Assembly: GCF_002234675.1 (NCBI RefSeq)
Contig: NC_019869.2
Coordinates: forward strand, 10,216,015 to 10,280,014
Reading direction: 5' to 3'
Length of the DNA: 64,000 bases
DNA from: Oryzias latipes
Taxonomy: Eukaryota; Chordata; Actinopteri; Beloniformes; Adrianichthyidae
Shown piece by piece: positions 27,401-40,455 of this stretch (positions within the stretch are counted from its first letter, which is position 1; every line of letters starts with the position of its first letter). A program made the translations under genes and the position numbers. The notes below the pieces were generated by a model. That model was not told where the DNA came from. It did no database searches and saw nothing but the letters and a program-made list of their open reading frames with translations.

Positions 27401-27857
27401 TTTACCTTTTTCATTTACAAAAATGTCTCCCAGTAAACTCATCTTTCTTATCTTATTATAAACAGACACGATTAAAGGAGCAATTGAGCCTAAATCAAAG
27501 ATGAAAAAAAAATACAACTTTTTCTGGTTGAGGCACATGATCCACAGCTTGTAAACATTTATTTTTATGCCTAGTCAAATTAGAGGAAAATGATGCCCTT
27601 TGGGTCCAAGAAAGGGATTCAAGAAGACGAAGAAACCAGCTCTTTTGGGCAAAACTTCCAAACCACTTTCTGCATGAATCAAAAGATTAACCCGGAGATA
27701 AACTGCAGGCTGCACATAAATTCAGAATCTGCAGCAGCTGAGAATTTGTTATACCACTGAATGTTTGAATAATTAGACACATTTTCATGTTGGCAAACTC
27801 ATGGGTCGCATAAATATCATGCTGATTTTTTTATTACTGTTGTCAGAAATACGACAG

Positions 27858-28793
27858 AGTATTACGGCCACCATGACAAACGGAAAAAGTCAAAGTTTTG
27901 AGGGAATAAAGTCGTACAATTATAAAAAAAAAGTCAACATTTTGCAAGATTAAAGTCGTACAGATATGAGAAAAAAGGCAAGTTTTTACAGGAATAAAGT
28001 TATACATTTATGAGAAAGAGATTCAACTTTTTACGAGAATGAAGTTGTACAATTCTGTAAAAGAAGTTGAAACTTTGCAAGAGTAAAGTCGTACAACTAC
28101 GAGAAAAAAGTCAAAGTTTTATGGGAATAAAGTCGTAAATTAATGTTTCAAAAAGTCGTAACTTTACAAGGAAAAAGTCATCCTTTTTTTTAAAAAATGT
28201 TACATTTGGCTTTTCAAATGTTTCAACAAAGACACTCGAACAATACTTGTGTAATTTAGGTTATATACACAGACAGCAGATGGACGTCACACTGTTCAAG
28301 AATCTCACTGAATCTTCTTCACTTTTTTATAAATGTACAATTTTATTTTCATGAATTTATAATTTTATTTTTAAAAAAGCCAAACTTTTTCCTTGTGAAA
28401 TTACAACTTTGGATCCAAAATTTACAATTTTATTCTCGTAAAAATGTCGACTTATTCAAATAATTTTAAATAAAGACTATTTGCACGTAATTAGGGCAAG
28501 GCTAAGGTTAGGGTAAAGGTTCAAATAAGTTTGGGCAATGCAGCAAAGTACATTTCAGCTGCACGTATCACTTGGGGCCAACGTGAATTTCCATCAGTTG
28601 TTGTGCTTGGTCGCACTTTAGTATCTGTGAATAATATTAGCCATAATTTTACAACTTCTTTTCATTAAACTTTGACGTTTGCTTGTTACTTTACAACTGT
28701 TTTCTCATATTTTAATGATTTTTTTCTCAAATTTCATTACTTTATTCTTGTGTTATTATTTAATCACTTTGGTTTCATGGTGACCCTAATACT
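27858..28793. mobile_element. Fold-back element with tandem-repeat arms
   Basis: Ends AGTATTACGGCCACCATGA and (minus strand) AGTATTAGGGTCACCATGA. The left arm, to about 28180, is a tandem array of units of about 50 bp: GGAATAAAGTCGTAC, then ATGAGAAAAAAGTC and CAACTTTTTACGAG. The right arm (about 28360-28760) carries the same motifs reversed (TTTTATTCTCGTAAAAATG). About 936 bp and non-coding. Confidence 0.72.
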
Positions 28794-30724
28794 ACATTTC
28801 TTAAGGTGCTTTCTGTTCATTGACAGTGGATGAATGAGAGCTTTTGCTAAAAAAAAAAATGGAACCATTTTATGTACTTTCTACTGTTTTGGTAACAAAT
28901 TACCTTTTGTAACAGGTTTTGAATTAAGTAAGCGCTTTTTAAATAACACCAGTCCAGCTAAAGCCAGAACTATATGAGAAAATGAATTGCAGTTTTTTCT
29001 TTATTTGGTTGCATTCATTTATCATCAAACGGTAGCCATCTGCACATTTAAAGAGGTTGTTTACCTGCGCACTGAAGCAAATAAATCCAGTCTGCGTGTT
29101 GTCAAAGCCGTAAAAGTGAGGAAAGCTTAGAAGACTTGGAGATATAAGTTCTTCTGTATTTTATATTTTGAATTGATGTCTGATTTTTTTCTTTCCAAGA
29201 GCACATTACCAATTTAACATGTGAAACGACAAAGATTTTGCAACGTAATTCTGTTTTTTAAATTGTCAAAACTGGAGAAGAAGAAGAAAAAATAAGTTAA
29301 AACCTGCATGACTTCAAAATTATTTTTAACGCCTCAGATGTTGTGGTTGGGTTTTAGTTTCTAACTGTAAACACTCATGTTTTTAATGAAAACTTTTCGA
29401 CATTTTGTCATTTGTCGGACACCCTATAATGTGTGATTGCAAGTTTCCTTTAATGACAGCTGGTTGACACTGAGCTCCTCTGGGGGTGTTTTTTTCATTC
29501 ACATGCAGAAACGAAAAGGGGAAAGGATTTGGATGAAACTAGGGAAGCAGGACGGAGAAGAAGAATGGGGAAAAGACAGGACACAGTCAGCGGTGAGGAT
29601 GAAGAGTAAAAAGGTCATAAATGAGGACAAGGGAAAGCAGAACAGGGGGAAATTAAACCAAACAAGTCAAGGCAGGCCGGGGTGCCAGTCACTGACATAC
29701 AATAAAGAAGCAAAGTGTGAAAGGACACAGCTATGACACTAGCAAAAGAAAACAAACAGGCACAGAAGGCGAAGATATTCAGCTAAATATGGTATGCATA
29801 AAATAATATTAAAACGAGTTGCTTGAACATAGGAAACCATAGCAACTCATATGTAACTATCATTTACTGTGAAAAGAACTGATCACCTGTGTGCTTTAAC
29901 TCTGACTCTGGGGTTTCTAAATGTTCATACTAAGAGGCTAAAGTAATTGTGAAGTGCTGCTAGAAGCACATTTCCTCCCATCAGGGCAGCAAAGAAGAAG
30001 TTCTGAGCCTTTGGCAGGATTTTCAGCTTTCTTGTTGTTCAGTTGTGGAAGTGTAGAAGCTCAATTTGACACCTGAACAGAAGCTTTGATCACCATTCAG
30101 TTGAGATTAACATCTTTAAGTTATTTCAGGCCCAGGAAAGGTTATTTTCCTTTATTCTGACAAATTACTAATTATGGCATCAAGCCTGTGAAGTCATTTT
30201 TTTCTTCTTTGTAGCTGAAGGTAAATGTGTGATAGAAAGCAACTCTAAATCCACCGCCCCACATTCAATAAATTGGAGAAGTGTGATTGACCACCCACTG
30301 TGCACTTGCAGCATCCAGACCATCTGGGCTTCAATTTAAATGAAAAACAGAATAATCACGGGTCAATGTGATCTCCCCACAAACACAAAGCCTCGTCTCT
30401 TCCTGCTTGTCAAAACTTCTTCTCTAGAATCTTTTGATAGCAAATCAAGCAACAGCAAAGCTGTGTCGAATTATTTTTCTTTCTTTTGTTTCTTGTGGTA
30501 TCCAGTTTGTTATTTCAATCCTTCACGTGTTCATTCAGCCGATTCTTCACGGACTGCTTTACAGATCGGAGATGAGTGAAACGCATAAATGTGGCTTTTA
30601 TTTTTTATCTGTGCGAAATAACTATTAGGTAGAGTGACGTAAAAAATGTTTAAAGTTGCACAGAGCAGCTGCAGTTGGGCTGCACCCATTACAAAACGTT
30701 TTTTGCAACCATTTAGTTTCAGTC

Positions 30725-31090
30725 AAAGACCCACTCTGGTGAAAATTGTTTTTTTGTTTTATTCTAACATGTTCTTTTGGCATTTTCCTGATAATGGAAA
30801 GCATAATTATATGAAGATTATTAAGCTTAAAATGGGATTTCTGAGTATTACTTGTAAGCTACAGGTAGAGTGTGTAAAACGAGAGCTCTTAGTTAAGGGT
30901 GATGGGGAGTGGGGCAGGGTTGCTCCGTTCAAATACAGAATTTCTAACAAACTACTGCCGCTCTACAGAAACTATGTTCTAGAAAACGACAGAAGTTCTT
31001 TGATTCTGGCTAAAAACGGCATTATCATAATTAAAAAAACAACTGGGAACGCTTCTACAATAGATCAAACGATGACCGGATTGGGTCTTT
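30725..31090. mobile_element. MITE with AAAGACCCA ends
   Basis: Left AAAGACCCACTCTGGTGAAA; right, read on the minus strand, AAAGACCCAATCCGGTCATC. The interior TTAAGCTTAAAATGGGATTT matches a repeat I associate with fish genomes. The long reading frame across it is spurious. Confidence 0.65.
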
Positions 31091-31479
31091 AAGTTGACTA
31101 TATACAATCGTTGTGAAATGAAGACTGTCGCTTCCCTCAGATCCAGCTGTGTGCTGCTGCGGGACATATTTGTCACCCCGTCACACTTACTATGCAGAGG
31201 GAAAGGTTAAACCACACCCTTGGATCTGTCTCAGCCTGATGCATGGGCTGCTAACATGGGACGCTGGGTGACCTTTTAGTAGCTTGAATCAAGAGACTGG
31301 CCCCCCCACTTCAAACGTTTGAAAACTACCAATGGGAGAAATTAATTGCACGACAGAAAAAATGTCTTTCAACTGCGCGAGAGGATTTTTCTGAAAATGA
31401 ACAATTCTTGACTGATGTTAATCATGATTTTTTTTCCATGCTGTGATTTGGTAATAAAGCATTATAAAAGGCCCTGCTA

Positions 31480-32350
31480 TGTAAATTGAGCAGACTCCTG
31501 TCTGTGCCGAGTGACATCCACAGCATTCTCAGGAACATGAAAATGAACTTGGGTTAATACAGAGGGATGAAAACAGGCAGTGGAGGTGTAATAACTTCCC
31601 CGAGAGACGCCTTTCATTTTTATTGCCAAGCATTTGTACGTGTAGGTAATATGGACATGGGAGGAAGCAGGAACGGCGTGCATAATGTGTACGGCCGCAA
31701 ACACACAGCGTTTTCCCACGATGGCTGACCCAAATGCCACAAATTCACAAATGAGTGAGAAATAAATCGTCCAAGAGCTTGCAATGCTATTGATCTATCT
31801 TTTGCATATGATTATGAAACATCTGTTCCTCATCTCTGCAAGTTCAAACCCACATCTGGCAGATTTTCTGGCGTTTTAGAGGACTCCCTCTGACAGACCT
31901 CTCGCTTCTGACCATGAATAGCCACTCGGTTCTGCTCCTTGACAGATCGACCCCTAGCCAATCACAACACTTGCAATTAATGATAAATTAATCTTGGAGA
32001 CTCAGGAAGCAGCTCGACACGTTGCAAGCAGACCCAGTCACCTTACATATGTGGGCCTGCCTTCCTGCTCAGATCCCCTCCCTCCCAGCTCCCTCTCTCA
32101 TCGTGGGCTGTTTCTGAATCTCTTGCCTCCTCTGACAGCTCGATTATGTTTGTTGCTATTCTTGTCGTCCTCTTCATTGCGTGGAATGTGTATATATCAG
32201 AGTTCTATATGTACAGGGGGGAGCTGCTGTTGCTTGCAGGCATATTAGCTCGCTGATGCCACTTAAGCCTCTAATAAAAGCCCCCGATGACATGGGCTAT
32301 TACTCCAAACACGGTTATATAAACCCAAAAGGAATCCCCGAAAGAAGAAT
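31480..32350. other. Possible conserved non-coding region upstream of calcr
   Basis: Some 850 bp without repeats or homopolymers, about 1 kb on the intronic side of the candidate calcr promoter. It has AT-rich homeobox-type cores (CAATTAATGATAAATTAATC) and a CCAATCACAACA block. It looks like regulatory DNA; I cannot show conservation. Confidence 0.28.
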
Positions 32351-33341
32351 CCCAACATAGCTGCAGACATCTTTCACAGTTCAATTCTGCTATTGCTTGG
32401 AGACGGAAAAAGGTCAACATTTAGATACATTTTTGAATTGATTTGTTTCCAGATTGTGGCAGATGGATCCATGAAGGAATTTCTTTTTTTCCTCCATCTA
32501 TGAGTTTTCTTTGAAAATTGACATGGAGCTCCAGAAATGTGGTTTAACTCAAAAAAAAGGACATCTTAGTATTTTTTGTGTGAAAAAAAGGCTTAAGATC
32601 AACAGTCCAGTGTACATAGAATATATGTACACAGATTAATCTGACCTGTGTGACATGGATAAAGTCAGCATTTAGACTATGAAGTGTATTTGCCACTTTT
32701 TCCATTTTCCTTTAGGTCATTTAGGTCAAAATAATCCTGATCTTCGCCTGCTGTGTCGATGGAGACAAATTCTCATGTCTGCACAGTTTGTGCCTAAATG
32801 TTACCATTTCCCCAATTAAATTAGCTTTAATTTGGAGGGGAAAAGGGGCTCCATCATAGCAGACTTTGTGGTATTTCTGGGCATTAATCTCAATTATATC
32901 CCCTGTCAATCAGGATTTTTTCAGAAGAAGCCAACATTACTGATTATAGTTGTTGCCATAAATCATCAGTTATATCCCTGAAAATTAGATATTCAATCAT
33001 TTACAGAGCCACAGAAGCAAATGAGTATCAATAATTTGATCATCTCTAAATGTTTTCAAATACATTTTTTTTGCAAATAATTATAATAAATGATATATTT
33101 TAAAATATACATTTATGGAAACAAATCTAATCAGCTCTTTTGGCATCAACTGGCTGAACAAATCCCCGCAGGTTTCTTTTCCCCAGTGGCGACATTTTAA
33201 GATGCCAAAATGGGGAGTTTTGACTTGCAAATCCCAAATCTTCACCTATTTGCATAATGATCTGGTCACGTTTTCTATGCAAGATTCTGAAACAACGAAA
33301 ATTTAGAGAGGAAAAAGGAAAAAGCAAAGACCACGACTTAC

Positions 33342-33760
33342 AGATTTGAGAGGATGCAGCTCCTTTAAAGGGTTATAGACGAGGAGGAGAAAGAGTCTTT
33401 CCAGCTCCTGTGCTCCTCTTTAACGCAGCGTCGACACAAACTTTTCCTTTTGCATCCAGGTAAAATAAAGCCACAGTCAAACAGTAATTAAAAATAACAA
33501 CTATAGAGGCGAGTTCGCGCACGTTTCCATCTTTTTTACGGATTTTAAACGGGTCTGGAAGAAGTTGATGCGCGGCAGGGAGCTGCAGCCGGTGCGCGCT
33601 CTGACAGTTGACTGCGCGTAATCCAAGATCATCGGGCAGACTCCGCTTTACGCGGTCCAGGCAGCGGAGTGTGGAGCCCCTCCTCGACTAACCTCTGCTG
33701 TGTGCGTGTATGTGCGTGTTCAGGGAGGTGGGGGCTGACACACACACACAAGGGTGAGAA
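33342..33760 (-). promoter_or_regulatory. Candidate calcr promoter and untranslated exon 1
   Basis: This is the only clearly CpG-rich patch upstream of the calcr signal-peptide exon: 33520-33700 has many CG and GCGC steps in otherwise AT-rich DNA. On the minus strand a strong donor (gtaagt, positions 33341-33336) ends a stretch that could be the 5'UTR exon required by the acceptor at 8181. No repeat family was recognised in it. The transcription start is not determined. It could instead be an unrelated CpG patch or a lncRNA promoter. Confidence 0.42.
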
Positions 33761-34649
33761 ACCTCTTCACAGCGGATTGGGTGGTTGTCTGGATACAGTG
33801 TTCCTATTTTGAAAACACTTTACATATAAATGAGGATTCACATTTGTTCCTTATGAAATTATAGTTGATGTTTTGTGTTATCTGCAGGTTATATGTTGTC
33901 TTTTATTAAGAACATTCAAGCAGCACAAGCAATTTCACTTTTTGCTGTGCCAGTTAGTTAACACGCTCTAAGTGAAAATTCTAAAATATATATAAATGAT
34001 TATCAGATAATCTGTTTATTTTCTTGTCTAATTTGGATTCAAACTTAAAAATTGTGCCTTATCATGGGTAAAGCAATGAGGCTGTTACATTACAGGTCAT
34101 TTTCTGTCTGATTTTTGTCTTTTTTTTAATTGGATTATTTTATTCGTTGATGAATCTTCAACTTTGCTGGCAGTTTTGGTATCATATGTGCAAATGTTCC
34201 CATTGGTGACTGGATGCTGCGCTGCTCTGCTTCATGCATGCTGCGCTTCTACTGTGTGATGTCTTCAGTTTTCTGGCTTCCTCCTCATAATAGTTGGGTT
34301 AACTCCAGCAGATTTTTTTGAAACCCCAGGAGAATGAAGGAGGTATAGAATACAAAATGAAAAATTGCAGCACATTGGCAATTTTTGCACTTTGTAATCA
34401 GTATTCAGGCATGGTATTTGATTTTTTTTAACATAGAATCAAATGAATATCAATAGTAATGTTTTAATTTCATCGTTTCATCTCTCTCTTTTTAGGAAAA
34501 AAATCCCATAGTCCTTTGGTGTTTGTGGTCAATGTTAAAGAAAGTCTTTTTGTTAGGCTTAGGCAACCAAATTAATAACTCCTGTTAGTAGAAGGTTTCA
34601 CCCAACTGATGGAGACCAATCAACCAACCCAACAGAATTGATTTTTTAA

Positions 34650-34770
34650 CCCCTTAATGCTTATTGAGGAAAATATGCATCAAGTCATTTCTGCTCCAAA
34701 TTTACCAGCTACTTGAAAGCAAAAACACAAGTGATTTCTTTTGCTGGAAATAAATTCAGGCATCAAGGGG
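34650..34770. mobile_element. Small TTAA-flanked MITE
   Basis: Ends CCCCTTAATGC and (minus) CCCCTTGATGCC, with TTAA on the left and TTAT on the right. About 120 bp. Piggybac-like by target and end; a different family from 10213. Confidence 0.75.
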
Positions 34771-37495
34771 TTATTACTATGGATCTTTAGGTGTATTTTA
34801 ATGAGTATTCCTAAAAAAATGGACCTTCCCTTTCAAAGCCTTTCTAACTTTGTTTTTGGCGTCATGGTTTGACTTTTAGCAAGCGGGATGCTAGAAACAG
34901 AAGACCTATGGGGAACCAGCTCCACAGGAAGCTCCTGTTGTTGTCTTTTATTCTGTAACTTTGTTTTTTCATTCTTAATTCCAACACAAACAGCTGTTTC
35001 TCCCAGATTCTCTGTCACTCTGGATTTGACAGTCATCGCTCTTCATCCCGCCCATGTTCACGCAGGCAAAAACACACCCGCAACGTTTCGGCGGGCTTGG
35101 CGTTGCATCTTTATAACACATTTTGTCATCATGAGCTCTCGTGTCCAAAGCCATGCCATCTCCCAAAAACAAGAGGTGTTCAAACTTGCAGTGAAGACAG
35201 GACAGGCACCTAGAGGAGAGGAGTGGACAAACACAATCTACTTGGGAATGTTAATAATCTTCTCCTTGGCTGCCACATGTTATTTGCTTGCTTGCACTTT
35301 CATGTAGGTTTGCTGCAGCCATTCCTAACCCTAACTTGAGCTTGTTGGTTTAGAGGAAGCACATTTTGCTTCCTCTGAAATGTCCTCCTGCTTTTTCCCC
35401 CCAAAGTGCACTAAAAACTCAGCACTGTACAAGAAATCTGTCCTGGCAGAATGCCCTCTTTCCCTGATTCACATGGATGGTGGGCTGGCGACTGAGCTGC
35501 GGTTAGTGGACACTTCCACGAAGAAAGCTCACCCAGCAGAGAATCCTGTCAGCTGTGCTGATGATGGATGGTGAAGAATGAATGAGGGAAAATGGAGCTG
35601 GAGAGACGCCTTTTTCACAGGACCCACCGTGCTCTGAACCTAGAGGATAATGATGTGAAAATAAAGACCCTGTGGACTCGGTGCCAGAGTCAATGCTTCA
35701 TTTAAAAATAAAGGAAACATCCTTACATTGCGTTGTGCATGAGGGAACCCACTTTTAGGCCTCAGAAGCTGCAAAAAAAAAAAAGAATGGGAAGCTGAAA
35801 GCGTTGGTTGGACTTGTTAAAGTCTGTCTACTCCATTAAAGATTTTGTGACCAAAGGAATGCTTTAGCGGAAGGATACTTTGAGCAAAACTGAGCTCCCC
35901 GCTTGATAAAGCATATTGCATAAAATATGCTTTGGAGTTTTTTATTATAAATAAATAATTTTAAAAAAATCTAAATTGAAGTAGAATGACTGCAGTGGAT
36001 TTGTATTTTACCTGTTTTAAATAAACAAAAGACTGTTAATAATCCAAAGTTATTGCAGTTTTATGTTTTTAAGTAATTTATTGGAATCTTTAAACCTTAC
36101 AAGTAATAGAATTAAAAACTTTGCAGCTTGTTTCTAGTGCCCCCAAGTGGAATAAAAACCACAGTTAGGAGTTTCTAATGGATTTTGTTTTGCTGTCAGG
36201 TCAGGTATTGACATGAGGATCCGGCTAACACTGGAAAATATCTTAATTTTAATCAGTTCAGGTTTGAATTCAGATTTCTAAAGTCAGGAATTTGATGAAG
36301 GAGACTGACTTTGAGTTATCCTGCAAAGTCTGACATAAAAATCCATGTGCTTCTTTCCATTTTCTCCCATCTTGGTGCTTTAGTTGTGATTTGCATTTTA
36401 ACTTTAAAAGTTAACATGGTGGTTTACTCTGTCTGTCTCCTGCAGTGGGGATCTGACTTATTCACAATTTTTATTAACTCTACCTGCTTTTGTTGGCCTC
36501 ATATCCAAGCAAAATCATTTTCGTCAGTTTCATTACCACCATTTTTTTATACATACGTTTTTTTTTCTAAATCATACCACCAAAATGGGTCTTTTTTATA
36601 TACTGTTTTGTATAAGAAATGACTAACTCTGCTTAATAACAATACTTACTTCTCTACTCTTGGTCTCTCTTTTGAGTCTCCAGTTTGTCAGCTGTGCTTA
36701 ATGTAAAAAGAAGGAATTATTAGGCAGAAAATGTAGTCACGCTCATGCGTTTAGTTGCTGAGTCTGCAGAGAACTCCAGCACCTAAGCTCACTTTAAAGT
36801 CTTTGACTTTCGGGAAGTTGGTAATTGAAGCACACAGGCAAAGAGGGAAAAGAGCCACCTGCTCAGATTAAAATCATTTCTTTTTTTCCTTCCTTTTTCA
36901 ATTCTTTTTAGCTCTGCCAGGAAAAGGGACAAATTATCACTTGACTTGACTTGGGGGGGAATTGGGCAACTGTATTTTCTCCTTCCGGCTAAAATCATTT
37001 TTAATCTTCCTGACCCTTGCTGGAAACAGATTGTGACACATTTGCTGTAGAGTGGAAGAGTCTAAGTTATTTAGAGCCCCTGAGTCATCTGCTGCAAAAG
37101 AGATGCTATTCTCCACCAACAAAAGCCCAGCTGTTACTGTAAGGGCTTGCATACAAAACTGTAATCCGGTGAAATATTCGTTTATTTTTTCAGTTATTTT
37201 TTGCCTGAGATAGGTCTCAGACCCTTTTTCTGAAAGGTAGAAATTCCTCTCAAAAATTCATTTTGTGCAGCACAGCCCACCCACAGCAGGGAGAACAGCA
37301 GGAGACCAGTGTTTGCCTTTTTTAAACGTCCACATACAACTCTCCCCCATCCCTTTCTGCTGGCATTTCACTGGAAACCAGATGGTGGATTTTAGCTGCG
37401 AAAGCTCTCACAAACACCTAAAACGTTTGACTTAGCTAAATAATTAAATGCAAATTGCCACAAATGATAATTTTTCTTATATAAACCTTTTTTAC

Positions 37496-37700
37496 CCCTT
37501 GTGCTATCTTTGATGACCCCACCCTTACATTGACGTGTTCTCCCTACCATGACAAAGGTGGATAAAGGTGGAAAGATTTCATGTAATCCATGGACACCAG
37601 TGAAGATCACAAATCATTGAAGAAAAAAGGTTCAGAGCACTGTCTAGTGGGTCTAGATGACCCCACTCCCAATGTTAAAGTGCCTAGGATAGCACAAGTG
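37496..37700. mobile_element. piggyBac-like MITE, copy 2 (inverted relative to copy 1)
   Basis: Reverse-complement copy of 10213-10417 of the same length, with most positions identical. Right flank TTAA, left flank decayed to TTAC. Lies in the calcr-tfpi2 spacer. Confidence 0.85.
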
Positions 37701-39747
37701 TTAAACAGTGGAATCATCTAAATCTGCATCCCAAGGCACAACCATCTGCTAATGCCAGCGAGGAAGAGACTTTGCACTTCATGGAACATAAGGTGATGAA
37801 TGTGGGGGAAACTGTGATGCCATGTCGGTGCGGCTGACAGCTTTTGCTCTGTATTTTAAACAGACTGACAGTGAAGAAATAAATCTGAAAATAGAGGTAC
37901 GTGTTCAGCTCCTGTGGTCACATCTGCTGCAGGTTTTTTTTCCTTTTTTCTTCTTCAAAATGCTCAGAACAAAATGGCCAACCTTTTATTTTTAAAGAAT
38001 AAAACCCTTTTTTCATATTTCATTTTTTCATGTTGACTAATTTGATATTTAACGTAAATTACCCTAAATTCCGGGAAAAATTACAATTTTAATGATTGGA
38101 CACTATATTTCTAAACAGAAAAGGAAACTCTGGACCCATGAATCTGGCAGAAGGCAAAGGCAAATATGCCCAATGTCAATTTAACCCTAATTCCGTTACT
38201 GGAAAGGGAGTAATCATGAGAAAAAACAAAGCTGCCCAAATCTTTAAATGCCTTGGATCTGCTTGCATATAACATCACGATAATTTATCAAAAAGGATTT
38301 ATCAAAGATAAAACAGATGTGATTAGGGTTTGTGCCCAAAAGAGATAACAGAAATGTGTTGATCACATACTTTTGCAATGAAACGTTCTATAGGGAAATG
38401 AAATGGCATAGCATACCTATCTATTTTGCAATTTCATGCATGACTTTGTTCATGTTCTAAGCAGAAATCCAAGTCAGATCCCTTTCAAGGTTCCTGATGA
38501 TGTTGTATTTAATCCTACCACCAGAGGGCGGCTGAGCTATCTACCCCGCATTTACCTCACACTTGCACAATTATCATACAATAATCCATTTTTAAACAAG
38601 ACTTAAATTGATACTCAATTGTGTTAACAAAAAAGGCATTCAAGTGTTAATCTGTGTGATATTGTGCAGCTATTAAAACTTTGGATTCCTTCACTAACTG
38701 CAAATCTTTTGCAATAATGATGAAATAGCAACTCGACTAAGTTGATGCTCTAACCTGCAGGAGCCACTAAACTGGAGGTAATGAATTAAAATGCATCAAA
38801 AAGTTGTAATAAGCTGCCCATCAAACCATTAATGCACGCAGATTTAAATTGTAAGATGGAGCAACAGCAATTATTTCTTGTTTTGCTTTCGAACTTAGGC
38901 AAAATTTCTTATTTTAGGCAACCGTTTGTGATGTTTCCATTTGGTTTCTGGTCGTATATCCTAAAAACAAGCTTTGCTTGTGGGTAAAAATCGGTTGTCA
39001 ACATGCTACACAGTAAAAGCTAAATCTTAAAGAAAGTAAAAGTTGTTTTAAGAAAAAACTTTTAATGGCAAAATAATCTTAGTTAAAAGCAGCCGAACCA
39101 AAATGTTCCTGCCTGTTCATCTGTGAAACTTCCAGACCATGTGGCCTCAGAGAAGCTGGGATGTAAACACACTGAGAACATGACAGCCTCATTCATTCTG
39201 CTGTCAAAGAGTTGGTTTAACTCTATTCCTTGAAGGCTTAACCAGAAGCACTTTTCTTTTTCCTTCTATTTTTAGCCAGACCCAGTGGGTGAGTGGTTTC
39301 CTTTGATATCAGCCATAAATATTTATTGTCTGCAAAATCCCACAGCGCTTCATTTCTATTCTGAGAGATGGAACCTTTGTTCAGCTTTAGCAGTGTTAGG
39401 ACGCTGAGAGCTTTTCATGAGCCATCTGACAGAAGTATTTGACCAACAAAACTACTATAAACTGCCAAATTCTTGTTGTAGTCTTGATGTTGAGATGGCA
39501 TCTGTGGCTCTATTCAGCTTTCATTGCAAAAATGGAATCTTGAGAAAGTAAAAAGTTCCTTTTTTGAAGAAAATATAACTTTTTTTCTGTTTTGCCTCAT
39601 TAAGATTTTTTTTCAACAGAACAATAATTTCAGTTTAAAAAAACATGTCTTGGTTACCGGAATTATTTTATTAAAATAAGAATTCTTTGTAAAAAAAAAA
39701 AAAATTCTCATCCCATTGGAAATTGGGCCTATTTAAAAAAAATCTCC

Positions 39748-39800
39748 CAACGGGGTAAGAATTTTTTACTTATTTCTAAGAGGCGTGTTTTTTCTGGATT
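39748..39800. repeat. Dispersed repeat, copy 2
   Basis: CGGGGTAAGAATTTTTTACT then TATTTCTAAGAGGCGTG, the partner of 6770-6818. Confidence 0.5.
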
Positions 39801-40218
39801 GTATTTCTAATTAATTCAATTTTTTCTCAAATATTATGAGAAACTATTTATGAAAAGTCCTGACATACACTTTGTTTTTCAAAATCTGCATCTTACTGCC
39901 TTTTGACCAAAGATTAATGATGAAGCTGAGGTTACCTTATGCTCTTTTAGGATCACTTCTATGTAAGTTGAAGGCTACGCTGAAATAGGCTGGAGAGCAT
40001 TAACTGATAAGGAAGGGAGCCAAAAGCATTAGAAGGGAACAAAGAGCTGCCTGGAGATAAGGTGAGAGCGAATGAGATAAAGGGAAAGAGACCAGACGAG
40101 CTTTTCTTTTTCTTTTTTAAAGGAAAAATAAGATAACTGATATTTCAATGCACACACTTTGCAGTCCTTGTCATGCTATACTCATTAGCGCAGGAAATCA
40201 CAGGAAAAGCTGAATTGT

Positions 40219-40224
40219 TTTATT
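40219..40224 (-). terminator. tfpi2 polyadenylation signal
   Basis: AATAAA on the minus strand about 230 bp past the tfpi2 stop at 40456, giving a plausible short 3'UTR. Confidence 0.5.
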
Positions 40225-40455
40225 GTGAAAAAAGTTTTCTTTTTTTTTTTTTTACAAAATATGAATAAAAAAACAAAAGTGAAAACATTAGATTAGCAGG
40301 AACTAACATCCCTCATAATGCACAAAAAAATCTCCCTTTTAATGAAAAGTAAGGCATCAGTACAGTCATAAACGACCTTGTCAACATTTCAGCAATAATT
40401 CAATTCTTCAGTCGCATGCAGTGAAGGAGCGAGAACTCGTCACTTTCACGTCATT

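Larger units (their letters stand above)
33761..40218. other. Spacer between calcr and tfpi2
   Basis: Apart from two piggyBac-like MITEs and one dispersed repeat I see no gene. The longest frame (34888-35307) has no protein-like features. Confidence 0.5.

Noticed and set aside
29437..29736. Lys/Glu-rich 99-residue frame
   Set aside because: Purine-rich intron sequence; no start context, motif or splice support.
30646..31092. 148-residue plus-strand reading frame
   Set aside because: It runs through a MITE with AAAGACCCA inverted ends and has no recognisable domain.
34888..35307. 139-residue plus-strand reading frame
   Set aside because: No family resemblance, no splice or regulatory context, low-complexity Ser/Cys start; likely chance.
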